8,421 bases of DNA, from assembly GCA_022795575.1 (NCBI GenBank), contig JAAWGY010000088.1, positions 1-8,421 on the forward strand, written 5' to 3'. Within the stretch, counting starts at the first letter, position 1. Each line of letters starts with the position of its first letter. The notes beneath the pieces are model-generated. The model had not been told where the DNA came from, did no database searches, and was given only the letters and a program-made list of their open reading frames with translations. This stretch comes from Angelakisella sp. (lineage in GTDB: Bacteria; Bacillota; Clostridia; Oscillospirales; Ruminococcaceae). The translations under genes were made by a program, and so were the position numbers. Shown piece after piece: positions 1 to 6,228 of this stretch.

Positions 1-1
1 T

Positions 2-155
2 TCCCATAGGGCTCCCCCGGAGGGCGGAGGGGGCACACGGGGGAACTGGTTCCCCCGTGGGGCGTGGCGGGCCGAAGGCCCCCGGGCCCTCCGCAGAGGC
101 CCCCACGCCCGGTGGACCTGCGGCCCGGTAGCCCGGGCGGGCACAACCTATGGGA
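2..155. repeat. Structured GC-rich element bracketed by a 9-bp inverted repeat
   Basis: This gene-free stretch downstream of the phosphodiesterase gene is built of nested inverted repeats. The outer pair is TCCCATAGG at 2-10 and CCTATGGGA at 147-155. Inside are a perfect 10-bp stem with a CTGG loop (36-45/50-59), an 8-bp stem (60-67/103-110) that encloses two smaller hairpins (69-73/77-81 and 84-88/98-102), giving a three-way-junction shape, and a 6-bp stem with TAGC loop (123-128/133-138). No U-run follows any stem on either strand, so a standard intrinsic terminator is not supported. It could be a repetitive extragenic (REP- or MITE-like) element, or a structured 3' end of the operon mRNA. 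High G+C makes chance pairing easier, so function is unproven. Nothing else is seen in 156-198. Confidence 0.45.
36..59. repeat. Perfect 10-bp stem-loop with CTGG loop
   Basis: Bases 36-45 (CACGGGGGAA) pair without mismatch with 50-59 (TTCCCCCGTG) around a 4-base loop. It lies about 140 bp past the stop codon of the phosphodiesterase gene. The following bases are G/C-rich on both strands, so it is hairpin-like but not a canonical Rho-independent terminator. It may act as a transcript 3'-end barrier. The hairpin is seen directly; its role is inferred. Confidence 0.55.
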
Positions 156-198
156 CAGGCCGCATCGCAGCCCTATCCCCTCCCGCAAACCGCCAGAA

Positions 199-927
199 TC
201 AGCCCTGCTCCGCACGGACACGATTCACCACATCCGGGAAGTTACCAATCACGCTGTTAACCCCCTTGGCAATCATATCCCGGATATCGTCAGGATCGTT
301 TATGGTATAAGGGTTGATCTCAATGCCGTGGCTGTGCAGCTCCTCTACCACCTCCGGGACAAGGTTCCGGTAGTCCGGATGGTAACAGGCCACGCCGTGC
401 TTCTTGGTGTACTCCCCGGCGTCAATCCGCCAGTCGTAAGCCAAAAAGCCGTACTTCAGCTCGGGGGCAATGGCCTTCATCCGCATCACGGTAAAGTGGT
501 TAAAGCTGGTGATGATAATGCGGTCCTCTACCTTGTACTCCCGCAGCAGGTCCACCAGCCGCTGCTCCATCTCCCGGTACTCAAAGACACCGGTCTTCAT
601 CTCAATGTTGGTGATGATAGGCTCGTTCTTCACCAGCTCCAGGTACTCCCGCAAGGTGGGAACCCGCTGGGCCGGGAACCGGTCGCCGTATTTCTCGTTG
701 GCGGTCAGCTCCTTTAGCTGGGCCAGCGTCAGGTCCTTCACCCAGCCCTTGCCGCCGGTGGTGCGGTCCACGCTCTCGTCGTGCATGATGATGATCTCGC
801 CGTCCTTGGTGAGCTGGACGTCGTTTTCGATGCCGTCCACCCCTTCCTCAATGGCCTTTTCAAAGGCCAGGAGGGTGTTCTCCGGGTAGCGGCCGCTAAA
901 ACCCCGGTGGGCGAAATTTTTGATCAT
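199..927 (-). CDS. Cytoplasmic glycerophosphodiester phosphodiesterase (GDPD/UgpQ-like)
   Basis: Predicted to hydrolyse glycerophosphodiesters, such as glycerophosphocholine, to glycerol-3-phosphate and the free alcohol. The 242-residue protein is a single GDPD TIM-barrel, the usual size for UgpQ-like enzymes. Family motifs are intact: HRG at 7-9, PENT at 15-18, E34 and D36 in the IENDV segment, MHD at 48-50 with H49, and E109/K111 in IEMK. There is no signal peptide or membrane segment, so it acts inside the cell and needs imported substrate. The start chosen is ATG at 927: AAGGAG (939-944) sits 11 bases upstream and HRG then falls near the N-terminus as is usual. A TTG at 966 in the same frame would add 13 poorly conserved residues. 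It is the last gene of the choline operon, 109 bp after the MFS gene. The C-terminal segment reads NPYTIN and VIGNFPD where many relatives have WTVN and IITDYPD, a mild deviation away from the catalytic residues. Substrate choice of glycerophosphocholine is inferred from the neighbours. Confidence 0.92.
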   Translation of the reverse strand: MIKNFAHRGFSGRYPENTLLAFEKAIEEGVDGIENDVQLTKDGEIIIMHDESVDRTTGGKGWVKDLTLAQLKELTANEKYGDRFPAQRVPTLREYLELVKNEPIITNIEMKTGVFEYREMEQRLVDLLREYKVEDRIIITSFNHFTVMRMKAIAPELKYGFLAYDWRIDAGEYTKKHGVACYHPDYRNLVPEVVEELHSHGIEINPYTINDPDDIRDMIAKGVNSVIGNFPDVVNRVRAEQG

Positions 928-966
928 GGCAGGAAACACTCCTTTTTTGTTCTTTTTATCCGGCAA

Positions 967-997
967 ACAGGGACCGCGGCTCCCCCGCGGCCCCTGT
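967..997 (-). terminator. Strong GC hairpin between MFS and GDPD genes (possible attenuator)
   Basis: A 13-bp stem (967-979 with 985-997) closes a 5-base loop. On the minus-strand transcript all pairs form, with a single G-U wobble at 973/991. It starts 40 bases past the MFS stop codon and is followed on the minus strand only by TTTGCC, a very short U-run. It could partly terminate transcription before the phosphodiesterase gene, or protect the 3' end of the upstream message. The stem is certain; the terminator function is a weak inference. Confidence 0.4.
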
Positions 998-1036
998 CCA
1001 GATTCGGTTTAGGGTATTTGGAACGGTTGCCCCCTG

Positions 1037-2320
1037 TCAGGCCAGGCCAGCCTCCTTGCGGGCCTTGCTGTTAAGCCGCAGCAGGATCAGGGCGGAGACA
1101 AAGCCGATGGCGGAAAGGACCGACATGGCAATGAAGCAATTCATGTAGCCCTTGAGGGGGGTGGCGGTGCCCACGTACTTATCCACCATGCTGCCGGAGA
1201 GGGTGTACAGGAAGATCTCCGGGGCATAGGTGCACAGCGAGATAACGCCGGAGGCGGTACCCGCCAGCCGCTTGGGAACCATCACCTCGTCGATGGTGGC
1301 AAAGTAAAGGGCTTTGATGGCATACAGGCAGAGGCCGTACACCACAAAGGTGGCCACAATCAGGGGGATGGAGGACTTGCCGGCGGGGATGACCACATAG
1401 GCCAGGGCAAAGATGGTCATGCCGATAAAGCCAAACTGGATGAACTTAATGCGGCTCCCCAGCTTATCCGCGATGAAGCCGGCGGCAAAGGCGCCCAGCA
1501 TCATCATCATGTAGGTACGTACCACCGAGAGGGTAGCAACGGTGGAATCCGGAATCTCGAAAGCGGCAGAGAGATAGGCGGTAACATAGCCGTGGAAGAT
1601 CAGGGCGGAGTAGTTGCAGATGCCCAGCAGGCCGCAGAGCCAAACCCGGGGCATTTTGGCTACCTCCATGAAGTCCTTCATGTTCAGGGGGCTGCTTTCG
1701 GCGGCCTTTTCCGCGGCGGTCTTGGCAACGGGCTTGTCGTTTTCCATAAAGATGAAGCAGAGGACACCGGCCGCCAGCATCAGCACCGAGTAGTACATGA
1801 TGGCGTTCTGCATCCCGCCGATGCTGTCCGCGGCCCAGGAAAAGACGGCCACAGAGCCGAAGGCGGCGATGGTGCCGATAAGGCCCCGTCCGCCCTCCAG
1901 CAGGCCGAAGAGCCGGCCCTGCTCCTCCGCCTCGCCCAGGCGGTTGATGCTCTTGACCATGGCGGCCCAGAAGGTGAAAACGGTGGTGATGGCGAAGATG
2001 GCGTGGATGACCACCAGCCAGATAAAGCCGGGCATGGTCCAGAACCAGAAGCCCGCCAGGGCGGTGCCGATGCAGGAGAAGACGATCAGGGACTTGCAGC
2101 TGAATTTATCGGCCAGGATGCCCCCGGGGAAGTAGCAGATAAAGTTGACGATGCCGTAGGCAGACATAATCATGCCCAGCTGGGTGGCGTTGGCACCGGT
2201 GGCCTCCATCAGGGGGGCCATGTAGGTTTCCCGCAGGTACGGGAGCTTGGTGATGATCCCTCCGGCGAAAGCGACCAGGATCAGAGTCAGCCATTTGCTG
2301 TTTGCGCGGGTCTTTGTCAT
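1037..2320 (-). CDS. MFS permease, organophosphate-antiporter/YihN-like (substrate unproven)
   Basis: A 427-residue, 12-helix major facilitator protein of the inner membrane. The first half carries a motif-A loop (GGILADK, residues 66-72) and the second half a matching loop (GFIADKLGSR, 281-290). The segment EQGRLFGLLEGGRG (133-146) in the TM4-TM5 region resembles members of the organophosphate:phosphate antiporter and YihN-like branch, which includes GlpT and UhpT. A hydrophilic central loop (about 193-225) joins the two halves. The ATG at 2320 is supported by AGGAGG (2328-2333), 7 bases upstream. It sits between a choline-type transporter and a cytoplasmic phosphodiesterase. Import of a glycerophosphodiester such as glycerophosphocholine would make the neighbouring hydrolase useful, but this is inference from context; glycerol-3-phosphate export or another organic anion is also possible. 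The MFS assignment is firm, the subfamily moderate, the substrate unknown. Confidence 0.85.
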   Translation of the reverse strand: MTKTRANSKWLTLILVAFAGGIITKLPYLRETYMAPLMEATGANATQLGMIMSAYGIVNFICYFPGGILADKFSCKSLIVFSCIGTALAGFWFWTMPGFIWLVVIHAIFAITTVFTFWAAMVKSINRLGEAEEQGRLFGLLEGGRGLIGTIAAFGSVAVFSWAADSIGGMQNAIMYYSVLMLAAGVLCFIFMENDKPVAKTAAEKAAESSPLNMKDFMEVAKMPRVWLCGLLGICNYSALIFHGYVTAYLSAAFEIPDSTVATLSVVRTYMMMMLGAFAAGFIADKLGSRIKFIQFGFIGMTIFALAYVVIPAGKSSIPLIVATFVVYGLCLYAIKALYFATIDEVMVPKRLAGTASGVISLCTYAPEIFLYTLSGSMVDKYVGTATPLKGYMNCFIAMSVLSAIGFVSALILLRLNSKARKEAGLA

Positions 2321-2370
2321 AGTTTTTCCTCCTCGCTTGACTTAACTGCCAAAACACTTCTTCGCCCCGC

Positions 2371-2399
2371 CCGGCAGGGTCCCCGCAGACCTGTGCCGG
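2371..2399 (-). other. Stem-loop in BCCT-MFS spacer
   Basis: Within the 131-bp gap between the BCCT and MFS genes, CCGGCA (2371-2376) pairs with TGCCGG (2394-2399). An inner GGTC/GACC stem (2378-2381/2388-2391) lies across a small internal loop. No U-run follows on the minus strand, so it is more likely an mRNA-stability or processing structure than a terminator, if it has a function at all. Confidence 0.35.
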
Positions 2400-2413
2400 A
2401 CAGAACTTACACA

Positions 2414-2433
2414 AAGAGCCGTTGGGGGCTCCT
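2414..2433 (-). terminator. Weak terminator-like hairpin after BCCT gene
   Basis: On the minus strand a stem GAGCC/GGCTC (extendable to 7 bp with one G-U) closes a CCCAAC loop and is followed by TTTGTGT. It lies 18 bases after the BCCT stop codon. The stem is short and the U-run broken, so at most partial termination or attenuation before the MFS gene is expected. Confidence 0.25.
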
Positions 2434-2451
2434 ATGTCCACACAAAAGGGT

Positions 2452-4020
2452 CTATCCCTCCGGGGGTGCCTCCCCCTTTAGATAATTGCCGGCGTCCTTT
2501 AGGAAGCTGGCCACCAGCAACACAATGACGATGCCGATGGGGAACGCCGCCACAATGGAAACCGATTGCAGGCTGCTAAGGGAGCTTTGGGCGTTGATGA
2601 GGCCGATGGGGAAGATGATGAAGATAAAGGCCCAAAAAATCCGCACCACGTGGTGGGGCTCCTCCACGTCCGCCAACCGGCGGTAGGAGTAGGCCGCAAC
2701 CACCATGGTGAGGGAATCGAAGGTGGTGGCGTAAAAGAGCACCATGGTAATAAACAGCAGCGCCAGCGCCACAAAGGGCAGCGGCAGGGTGCGGAAAATG
2801 GAGAGGATGACGGTGGGGATATCCGCCCCGGCGGCGATGGCGCCGGAAACGTCCAGCCGGCCCCGCATCTCCAGCCCCAGGCCGTAGTTGCCAAAGACGA
2901 TAAAGGACAGGAAGGTGCTGGAAAGCCCGGCGATATAGCCGCCGATGATGGTGCCCCGGATGGTGCGCCCCTTGCTGATCACCCCCACAAAGAAGGGGGT
3001 GGCCACGCACCAGGCCATCCAGTAGGCCCAGTAGAAGACGGTCCAGCTCTGGACAAAGCCGGTGGCTCCGTCGCCGCTGCTCCGCAGGGGGTCCGCCCAT
3101 GTCACCATCCCCACAAAATTCTGGATCAGGTTGCCCATGGCGGTTATGCCGGTCTCCAGGATATACTGGGCCTGGCCGCCCCCGAAGAAGAAGTACCCCA
3201 GCAGGGCGAAAAAGAGCCAGGCACAGATCACCGACATCTTCATAATGGCGTGGTAGCCGACGATGACATCGGCGGTGTAGACCAGCGCCACCAGCACCAG
3301 CAGCCCAACGGTAAGCAACACCGAGGAGGGAAGGCCGAAGAGGTCCCCCAGCACCGCGCTAAGCAGCGGCGTGGCCAGGGAGAAGGTGGTGGCTGTCCCC
3401 GCCAGCAGGGCGAAGATGGCGATCAGGTCGATGAGGTGGCCGATGGGGCCGTCCACCCGCCTGCCCAGCAGCGCCCGGCACCCCTCGCTGAACTTCTGCT
3501 TGGTGCGCTTGCGGACGTGGATCATAAAGCCAAAGCAGGCGCTGAGCACCATGTAAAAGCTCCAGGGCACCGGCCCCCAGTGGAAGAGGGGGTAGGTGCT
3601 GGCCCAATCCTGGACCGAGCCCATCTGCAAAATCCGGCTCTCCTGGGCATACAGCGCCCATTCGCAGAAGGAGTAGTAAAGGATATCCGCCGCCATGGTG
3701 CCGGTAAAGATCATGGCGCCCCACTGAAAGCTGCTGTAGGCGGGCTTTTCCTCCGGGCCGCCCAGGCGGATGTCGCCGTATTTGGAAAAGGCGATGTAGA
3801 GGGATACCACCAAAAAGCCCACCCCGATGAGGATATAGAAGGAGCTGAGCTGGTTGCCCAAAAAGCCCCGGATGGTATCCACAACCCGGGTGCTCTCCTC
3901 CGGGCTAAGGAGAAAGACGACGCATAGCCCCACCACCACAAAGAGGGGGACCAGCATATCCACAGCATCCAGCTGGGGCAGAAGCTCCCGCAGCTTTTGA
4001 CCACCAAGGCTTTTCTTCAT
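2452..4020 (-). CDS. BCCT-family transporter, probably choline-specific
   Basis: A 522-residue integral membrane protein with the 12-helix LeuT-type fold of the betaine/choline/carnitine transporters (BetP, BetT, CaiT). The aromatic substrate box is present: FHWGPVPWSFY (146-156) supplies W148, W153 and Y156, and the signature WTVFYWAYWMAW (326-337) supplies W334 and W337, followed by ISKGRTIR (348-355). In TM3 the glycine-rich motif of BetP (GMGIG) is replaced by TMAAD (108-112). By alignment on the following E120, D112 falls where BetP has G153. Replacing that glycine by aspartate is known to turn BetP into a proton-coupled choline transporter, so choline is the likely substrate. Several stretches, such as FHWGP.PW and DVEEP..VVR (451-460), resemble CaiT more than BetP. 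There is no long charged C-terminal osmosensor tail as in BetP, which argues against an osmotic-stress role. The ATG at 4020 has AAAGGAGG (4030-4037) 9 bases upstream. It follows the fused choline-activating enzyme by 57 bp, consistent with one operon. Family certain; substrate strongly suggested. Confidence 0.95.
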   Translation of the reverse strand: MKKSLGGQKLRELLPQLDAVDMLVPLFVVVGLCVVFLLSPEESTRVVDTIRGFLGNQLSSFYILIGVGFLVVSLYIAFSKYGDIRLGGPEEKPAYSSFQWGAMIFTGTMAADILYYSFCEWALYAQESRILQMGSVQDWASTYPLFHWGPVPWSFYMVLSACFGFMIHVRKRTKQKFSEGCRALLGRRVDGPIGHLIDLIAIFALLAGTATTFSLATPLLSAVLGDLFGLPSSVLLTVGLLVLVALVYTADVIVGYHAIMKMSVICAWLFFALLGYFFFGGGQAQYILETGITAMGNLIQNFVGMVTWADPLRSSGDGATGFVQSWTVFYWAYWMAWCVATPFFVGVISKGRTIRGTIIGGYIAGLSSTFLSFIVFGNYGLGLEMRGRLDVSGAIAAGADIPTVILSIFRTLPLPFVALALLFITMVLFYATTFDSLTMVVAAYSYRRLADVEEPHHVVRIFWAFIFIIFPIGLINAQSSLSSLQSVSIVAAFPIGIVIVLLVASFLKDAGNYLKGEAPPEG

Positions 4021-4077
4021 CCGGTCCTGCCTCCTTTGTTTGGTTCCGGGCCGGAGCGGTGGCGCAAAAGCCCCCGG

Positions 4078-5868
4078 TCAAACCAGCGCCTCCTCTTGGG
4101 GCGCCGGCACTCCCTCCGGCCACAGGGTGACGACATATTCGTAAAACTGCTTGGCGTACTGGTACTGGCGCATCTCGTAGGCGCCGTATTTTACCCCCAT
4201 CCGGCCCTTGTACTCGCACCAGTTGGTCCACAGCAGCCCCGCCACGGCGATGTAGCAGTAGATCTTCTGCCGGATCAGGTCGGGGCAGGCGCCGTCAAAG
4301 TAGTAGTCGATGGTGCGGTCGATCTGCTCCTTGTCGTAATAGGCGTAGATGCAGAACATGGCGATATCCACGTGGGGATCGCTGACACCGGAATACTCCC
4401 AGTCGATGAGGCGGACCTCCTTGCTGCCGTCCCTTTGGCGGACAAAAAGGAAGTTGTCGTAGACCGAATCGATGTGGGAAAGGCACTCCTCCTTGGGGCA
4501 GGCGTCGATGCGGCGGAGGAGCTCGTCGATATGGCGGCGGGTGGTGTCGTAATCGGCAAAGGGCATGGAATCCTGGCGCAGGTCCTCGTAATAATCCAGC
4601 TGGGCCCGCAGGTCAAAGCGGAAGTCCACCTGGAGCTGCTGCTGGTGGAACCGCCGCAGGTGGCGCATACAGGCCGCCACCTCCTCGGGGTTCTCCGGGT
4701 CGCAGGCCCGGGCGTCGGACCAGAACTCAGTGACCTTGTAGCCGGTCTCCGGGTTCAGGTAGATCACCTTGTCGGAAATATCGATGCCGGTGCTGGCCAG
4801 CGCCTTGTAGACGGCGCTTTCCTTCTGGCGGCTCACCAGCTTTTTGGTCCCCTCCCCGGGGGAGCGCATCAGGTATTCCTTCCCCTGGCAGCAGAAGTGC
4901 ATCAGGTGGTTGGTCATGCCGCTGGAAAGGGGGTGGATCTCGGTAATCTCCCCGGCAGAGACGCCGAAAAGCTGGCTGATCAGGGCCATCCGGCGGCTTT
5001 CCAGGTGCTTGGAGTCGCTGTCCAGAAGCCGCAGGTCCTCGTAGGTATTCACCGGCATTACCAGCATCCCGGAGATGACGTTGGCGTAGCCCACCAGCCG
5101 GTTGCCGTGGCCGATGAGGGCGGTTTCCCAGCAGGCCCGGCGCTGGTCCGGGTCGTCGCAAAGCTGCTCCAGGTTCTCCCGCACCACCTGGGCGTCGTCG
5201 GCGCAAAGGTAGGCGATGCCGCACATGGCGTTGCCGCCCCCCTTTGTCACCCCGATCAGCTCCATCTCCCGGGTCACGCGCAGGATGCTGTCTTCGTCAA
5301 AGTAGCTGCGCACCGCGTACCAGGAGCTGTACTCCGACCGGCTGAAGAGGCTTTCGCCGCACCAGACGTCCCCGTTGATGACATAGCAGTTATCCAGCAG
5401 GTGGGCGGCGCAGCGGAGGGAATGGAGGCTGTCCCCCTCCTTCCAATGGGGGTTCTCGATAAGCTCCACGTTGTACAGCCCGGGCAGGTACTCGAACTGC
5501 TCCTTTTGGTACCCCACCACCACAGCGATGTTGTAGATACCGGTGCGGTGCAGCTGGTTGATGAGCCGCTCGATGAGGGATTCCCCGCCGATGGTAAGCA
5601 GCGCCTTGGGGGTGCTGTTGATGGGCATCATCCGCCTGCCGGGGCCGGCGGCCAGAATCACCGCCTGGCGGGGGCTGTTGCGGCGGAACATCTCGATGGT
5701 CTTTGGGGTGAGGAAGTAGTCCTCCGCCAAATAACCCTCCTCCATCAGGTACTTGAGGGAGGCGCTGACAAGGCCCAAGGAATATCCGGTTTGGGCCGCA
5801 ACCTCCCGCTGGGTGGCGCAATGGCCCCGCACCACGGTAGAAAGCACAACATAATCCCACTTCTTCAC
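4078..5868 (-). CDS. licCA: wHTH - phosphocholine cytidylyltransferase - choline kinase fusion (LicC-LicA)
   Basis: A 596-residue fusion predicted to turn choline into phosphocholine (ATP) and then CDP-choline (CTP). Residues 1-56 form a winged helix-turn-helix: helix TQREVAAQTG (19-28), recognition helix 30-42 ending LMEEGYL, and wing YFLTPK (51-56). Residues ~68-300 are a nucleotidyltransferase with LAAGPGRR (72-79), P87-K88 and NGD with metal-binding D167. Residues ~305-596 are a choline kinase: SSGMTN glycine-loop (315-320), Brenner motif HIDSVYDN (H465, D467, N472) and the choline-kinase motif LIDWEYSG (D489) with D501. The start chosen is GTG at 5868, which has AAGGGG (5878-5883) 9 bases upstream and begins exactly at the HTH. 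An in-frame ATG at 5991 would add 41 low-complexity residues without a good ribosome site. It is the first gene of the operon, with the BCCT gene 57 bp downstream. LicC-LicA fusion is known in treponemes; the HTH could sense a nucleotide or choline intermediate and autoregulate, which is inference. No LicD-like acceptor enzyme is in the window. A related amino-alcohol such as ethanolamine is a less likely substrate. Confidence 0.9.
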   Translation of the reverse strand: MKKWDYVVLSTVVRGHCATQREVAAQTGYSLGLVSASLKYLMEEGYLAEDYFLTPKTIEMFRRNSPRQAVILAAGPGRRMMPINSTPKALLTIGGESLIERLINQLHRTGIYNIAVVVGYQKEQFEYLPGLYNVELIENPHWKEGDSLHSLRCAAHLLDNCYVINGDVWCGESLFSRSEYSSWYAVRSYFDEDSILRVTREMELIGVTKGGGNAMCGIAYLCADDAQVVRENLEQLCDDPDQRRACWETALIGHGNRLVGYANVISGMLVMPVNTYEDLRLLDSDSKHLESRRMALISQLFGVSAGEITEIHPLSSGMTNHLMHFCCQGKEYLMRSPGEGTKKLVSRQKESAVYKALASTGIDISDKVIYLNPETGYKVTEFWSDARACDPENPEEVAACMRHLRRFHQQQLQVDFRFDLRAQLDYYEDLRQDSMPFADYDTTRRHIDELLRRIDACPKEECLSHIDSVYDNFLFVRQRDGSKEVRLIDWEYSGVSDPHVDIAMFCIYAYYDKEQIDRTIDYYFDGACPDLIRQKIYCYIAVAGLLWTNWCEYKGRMGVKYGAYEMRQYQYAKQFYEYVVTLWPEGVPAPQEEALV

Positions 5869-5963
5869 AGGATGGCACCCCTTCCCCACACCGGCACCGG
5901 CGGCAGGCCCTCCCCGGGGAACGGCAGCTCCGCCCCGGCCAAAAAAGAAAAGGCGCGGAGCAT
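5865..5963 (-). other. Possible 32-codon leader ORF overlapping the licCA start
   Basis: In the licCA leader an ATG at 5963 opens a 32-residue frame whose TGA (5865-5867) overlaps the GTG start of the fusion gene as GTGA, a layout typical of translational coupling. However, the GGGAGG preceding this ATG directly abuts it with no spacer, and the peptide is proline/glycine-rich with no recognised motif. It is more likely incidental; recorded because of the exact overlap. Confidence 0.12.
5927..5961 (-). other. Stem-loop in the licCA leader
   Basis: GCTCCGC at 5927-5933 pairs with GCGGAGC at 5955-5961, with inner GGCC/GGC pairing possible around an A-rich loop (U-rich in the RNA). It lies about 60-95 bases upstream of the licCA start codon in the transcribed leader. 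It could influence leader folding; no known riboswitch family is recognised. Confidence 0.3.
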
Positions 5964-6043
5964 CCTCCCTTTGCTGAACGCTTCCGCCCATCTATACCTG
6001 CCTGTTAGCGCCCGGTTTTGCACCGGCTGGCAAATTTTTCCCT

Positions 6044-6062
6044 TATTATATTGTATATAATA
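6044..6062. promoter_or_regulatory. AT-rich inverted repeat overlapping promoter (candidate operator)
   Basis: TATTATA (6044-6050) and TATAATA (6056-6062) form a perfect 7-bp inverted repeat around TTGTA. It covers the -10 box and predicted start site of the licCA promoter, where a repressor would sit. The N-terminal HTH of LicCA is one candidate binder. AT-rich DNA gives such palindromes by chance, so the role is speculative. Confidence 0.25.
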
Positions 6063-6085
6063 TCAAATAATTCTCTTGATTACAA
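6057..6085 (-). promoter_or_regulatory. Sigma-A-type promoter for the choline operon
   Basis: On the minus strand a -35 box TTGTAA (6080-6085; 4 of 6 consensus) is separated by exactly 17 bases from a -10 box TATTAT (6057-6062; 5 of 6). It lies in a strikingly AT-rich block (about 6030-6150) within otherwise GC-rich DNA. Transcription would start near 6050, leaving a leader of about 180 nt before the licCA GTG. No comparable promoter was found in the shorter gaps downstream, consistent with one transcript for the four genes. Confidence 0.55.
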
Positions 6086-6172
6086 TAGTTATTTTCATTC
6101 AAATTTTAAGCATTCTTTTGGTTATTATGTACATATATGTCAAGCGATTATCAAGGCAACGCCGCCACAGGC

Positions 6173-6217
6173 CAAGGGGGCGGGGCACATCCAAATCCGG
6201 TGTGTCCCGCCCCCTTG
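6173..6217 (-). terminator. Long GC-rich hairpin after valS
   Basis: Starting 11 bases past the valS stop codon, bases 6173-6184 pair perfectly over 12 bp with 6206-6217, and 4 more pairs (6186-6189/6201-6204) form after one mismatch around an 11-base loop. It is the expected place for the valS terminator. The transcript continues GGCCTGTGG rather than with a U-run, so it is an atypical intrinsic terminator or an RNA 3'-end stabiliser. Between it and the promoter the spacer is AT-rich with no gene. Confidence 0.5.
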
Positions 6218-6228
6218 CGTGGCGCGGC

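Noticed and set aside
928..966. Upstream TTG start for the phosphodiesterase
   Set aside because: The ATG at 927 has AAGGAG at proper spacing and places the HRG motif near the N-terminus; the TTG would lie at the base of the 967-997 hairpin.
2566..3927. Plus-strand open frame opposite the BCCT gene
   Set aside because: Low-complexity G, H and D-rich translation; the minus strand encodes an unmistakable membrane transporter over the same bases.
5869..5991. Upstream ATG (5991) start for licCA adding 41 residues
   Set aside because: The extension is low-complexity G, A and P-rich, has no good ribosome site, and precedes the HTH; the GTG at 5868 has AAGGGG 9 bases upstream.
3997..6060. Long plus-strand open frame opposite licCA and its leader
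   Set aside because: It is an antisense shadow of a gene with clear catalytic motifs; its translation is rich in V, H, G and L with no recognisable domain, as expected opposite GC-rich codons.
6138..6143. Perfect TTGACA on the minus strand as -35 box
   Set aside because: No acceptable -10 hexamer lies 16-18 bases downstream; the nearest AT-rich candidates are at 8 or about 20 bases.
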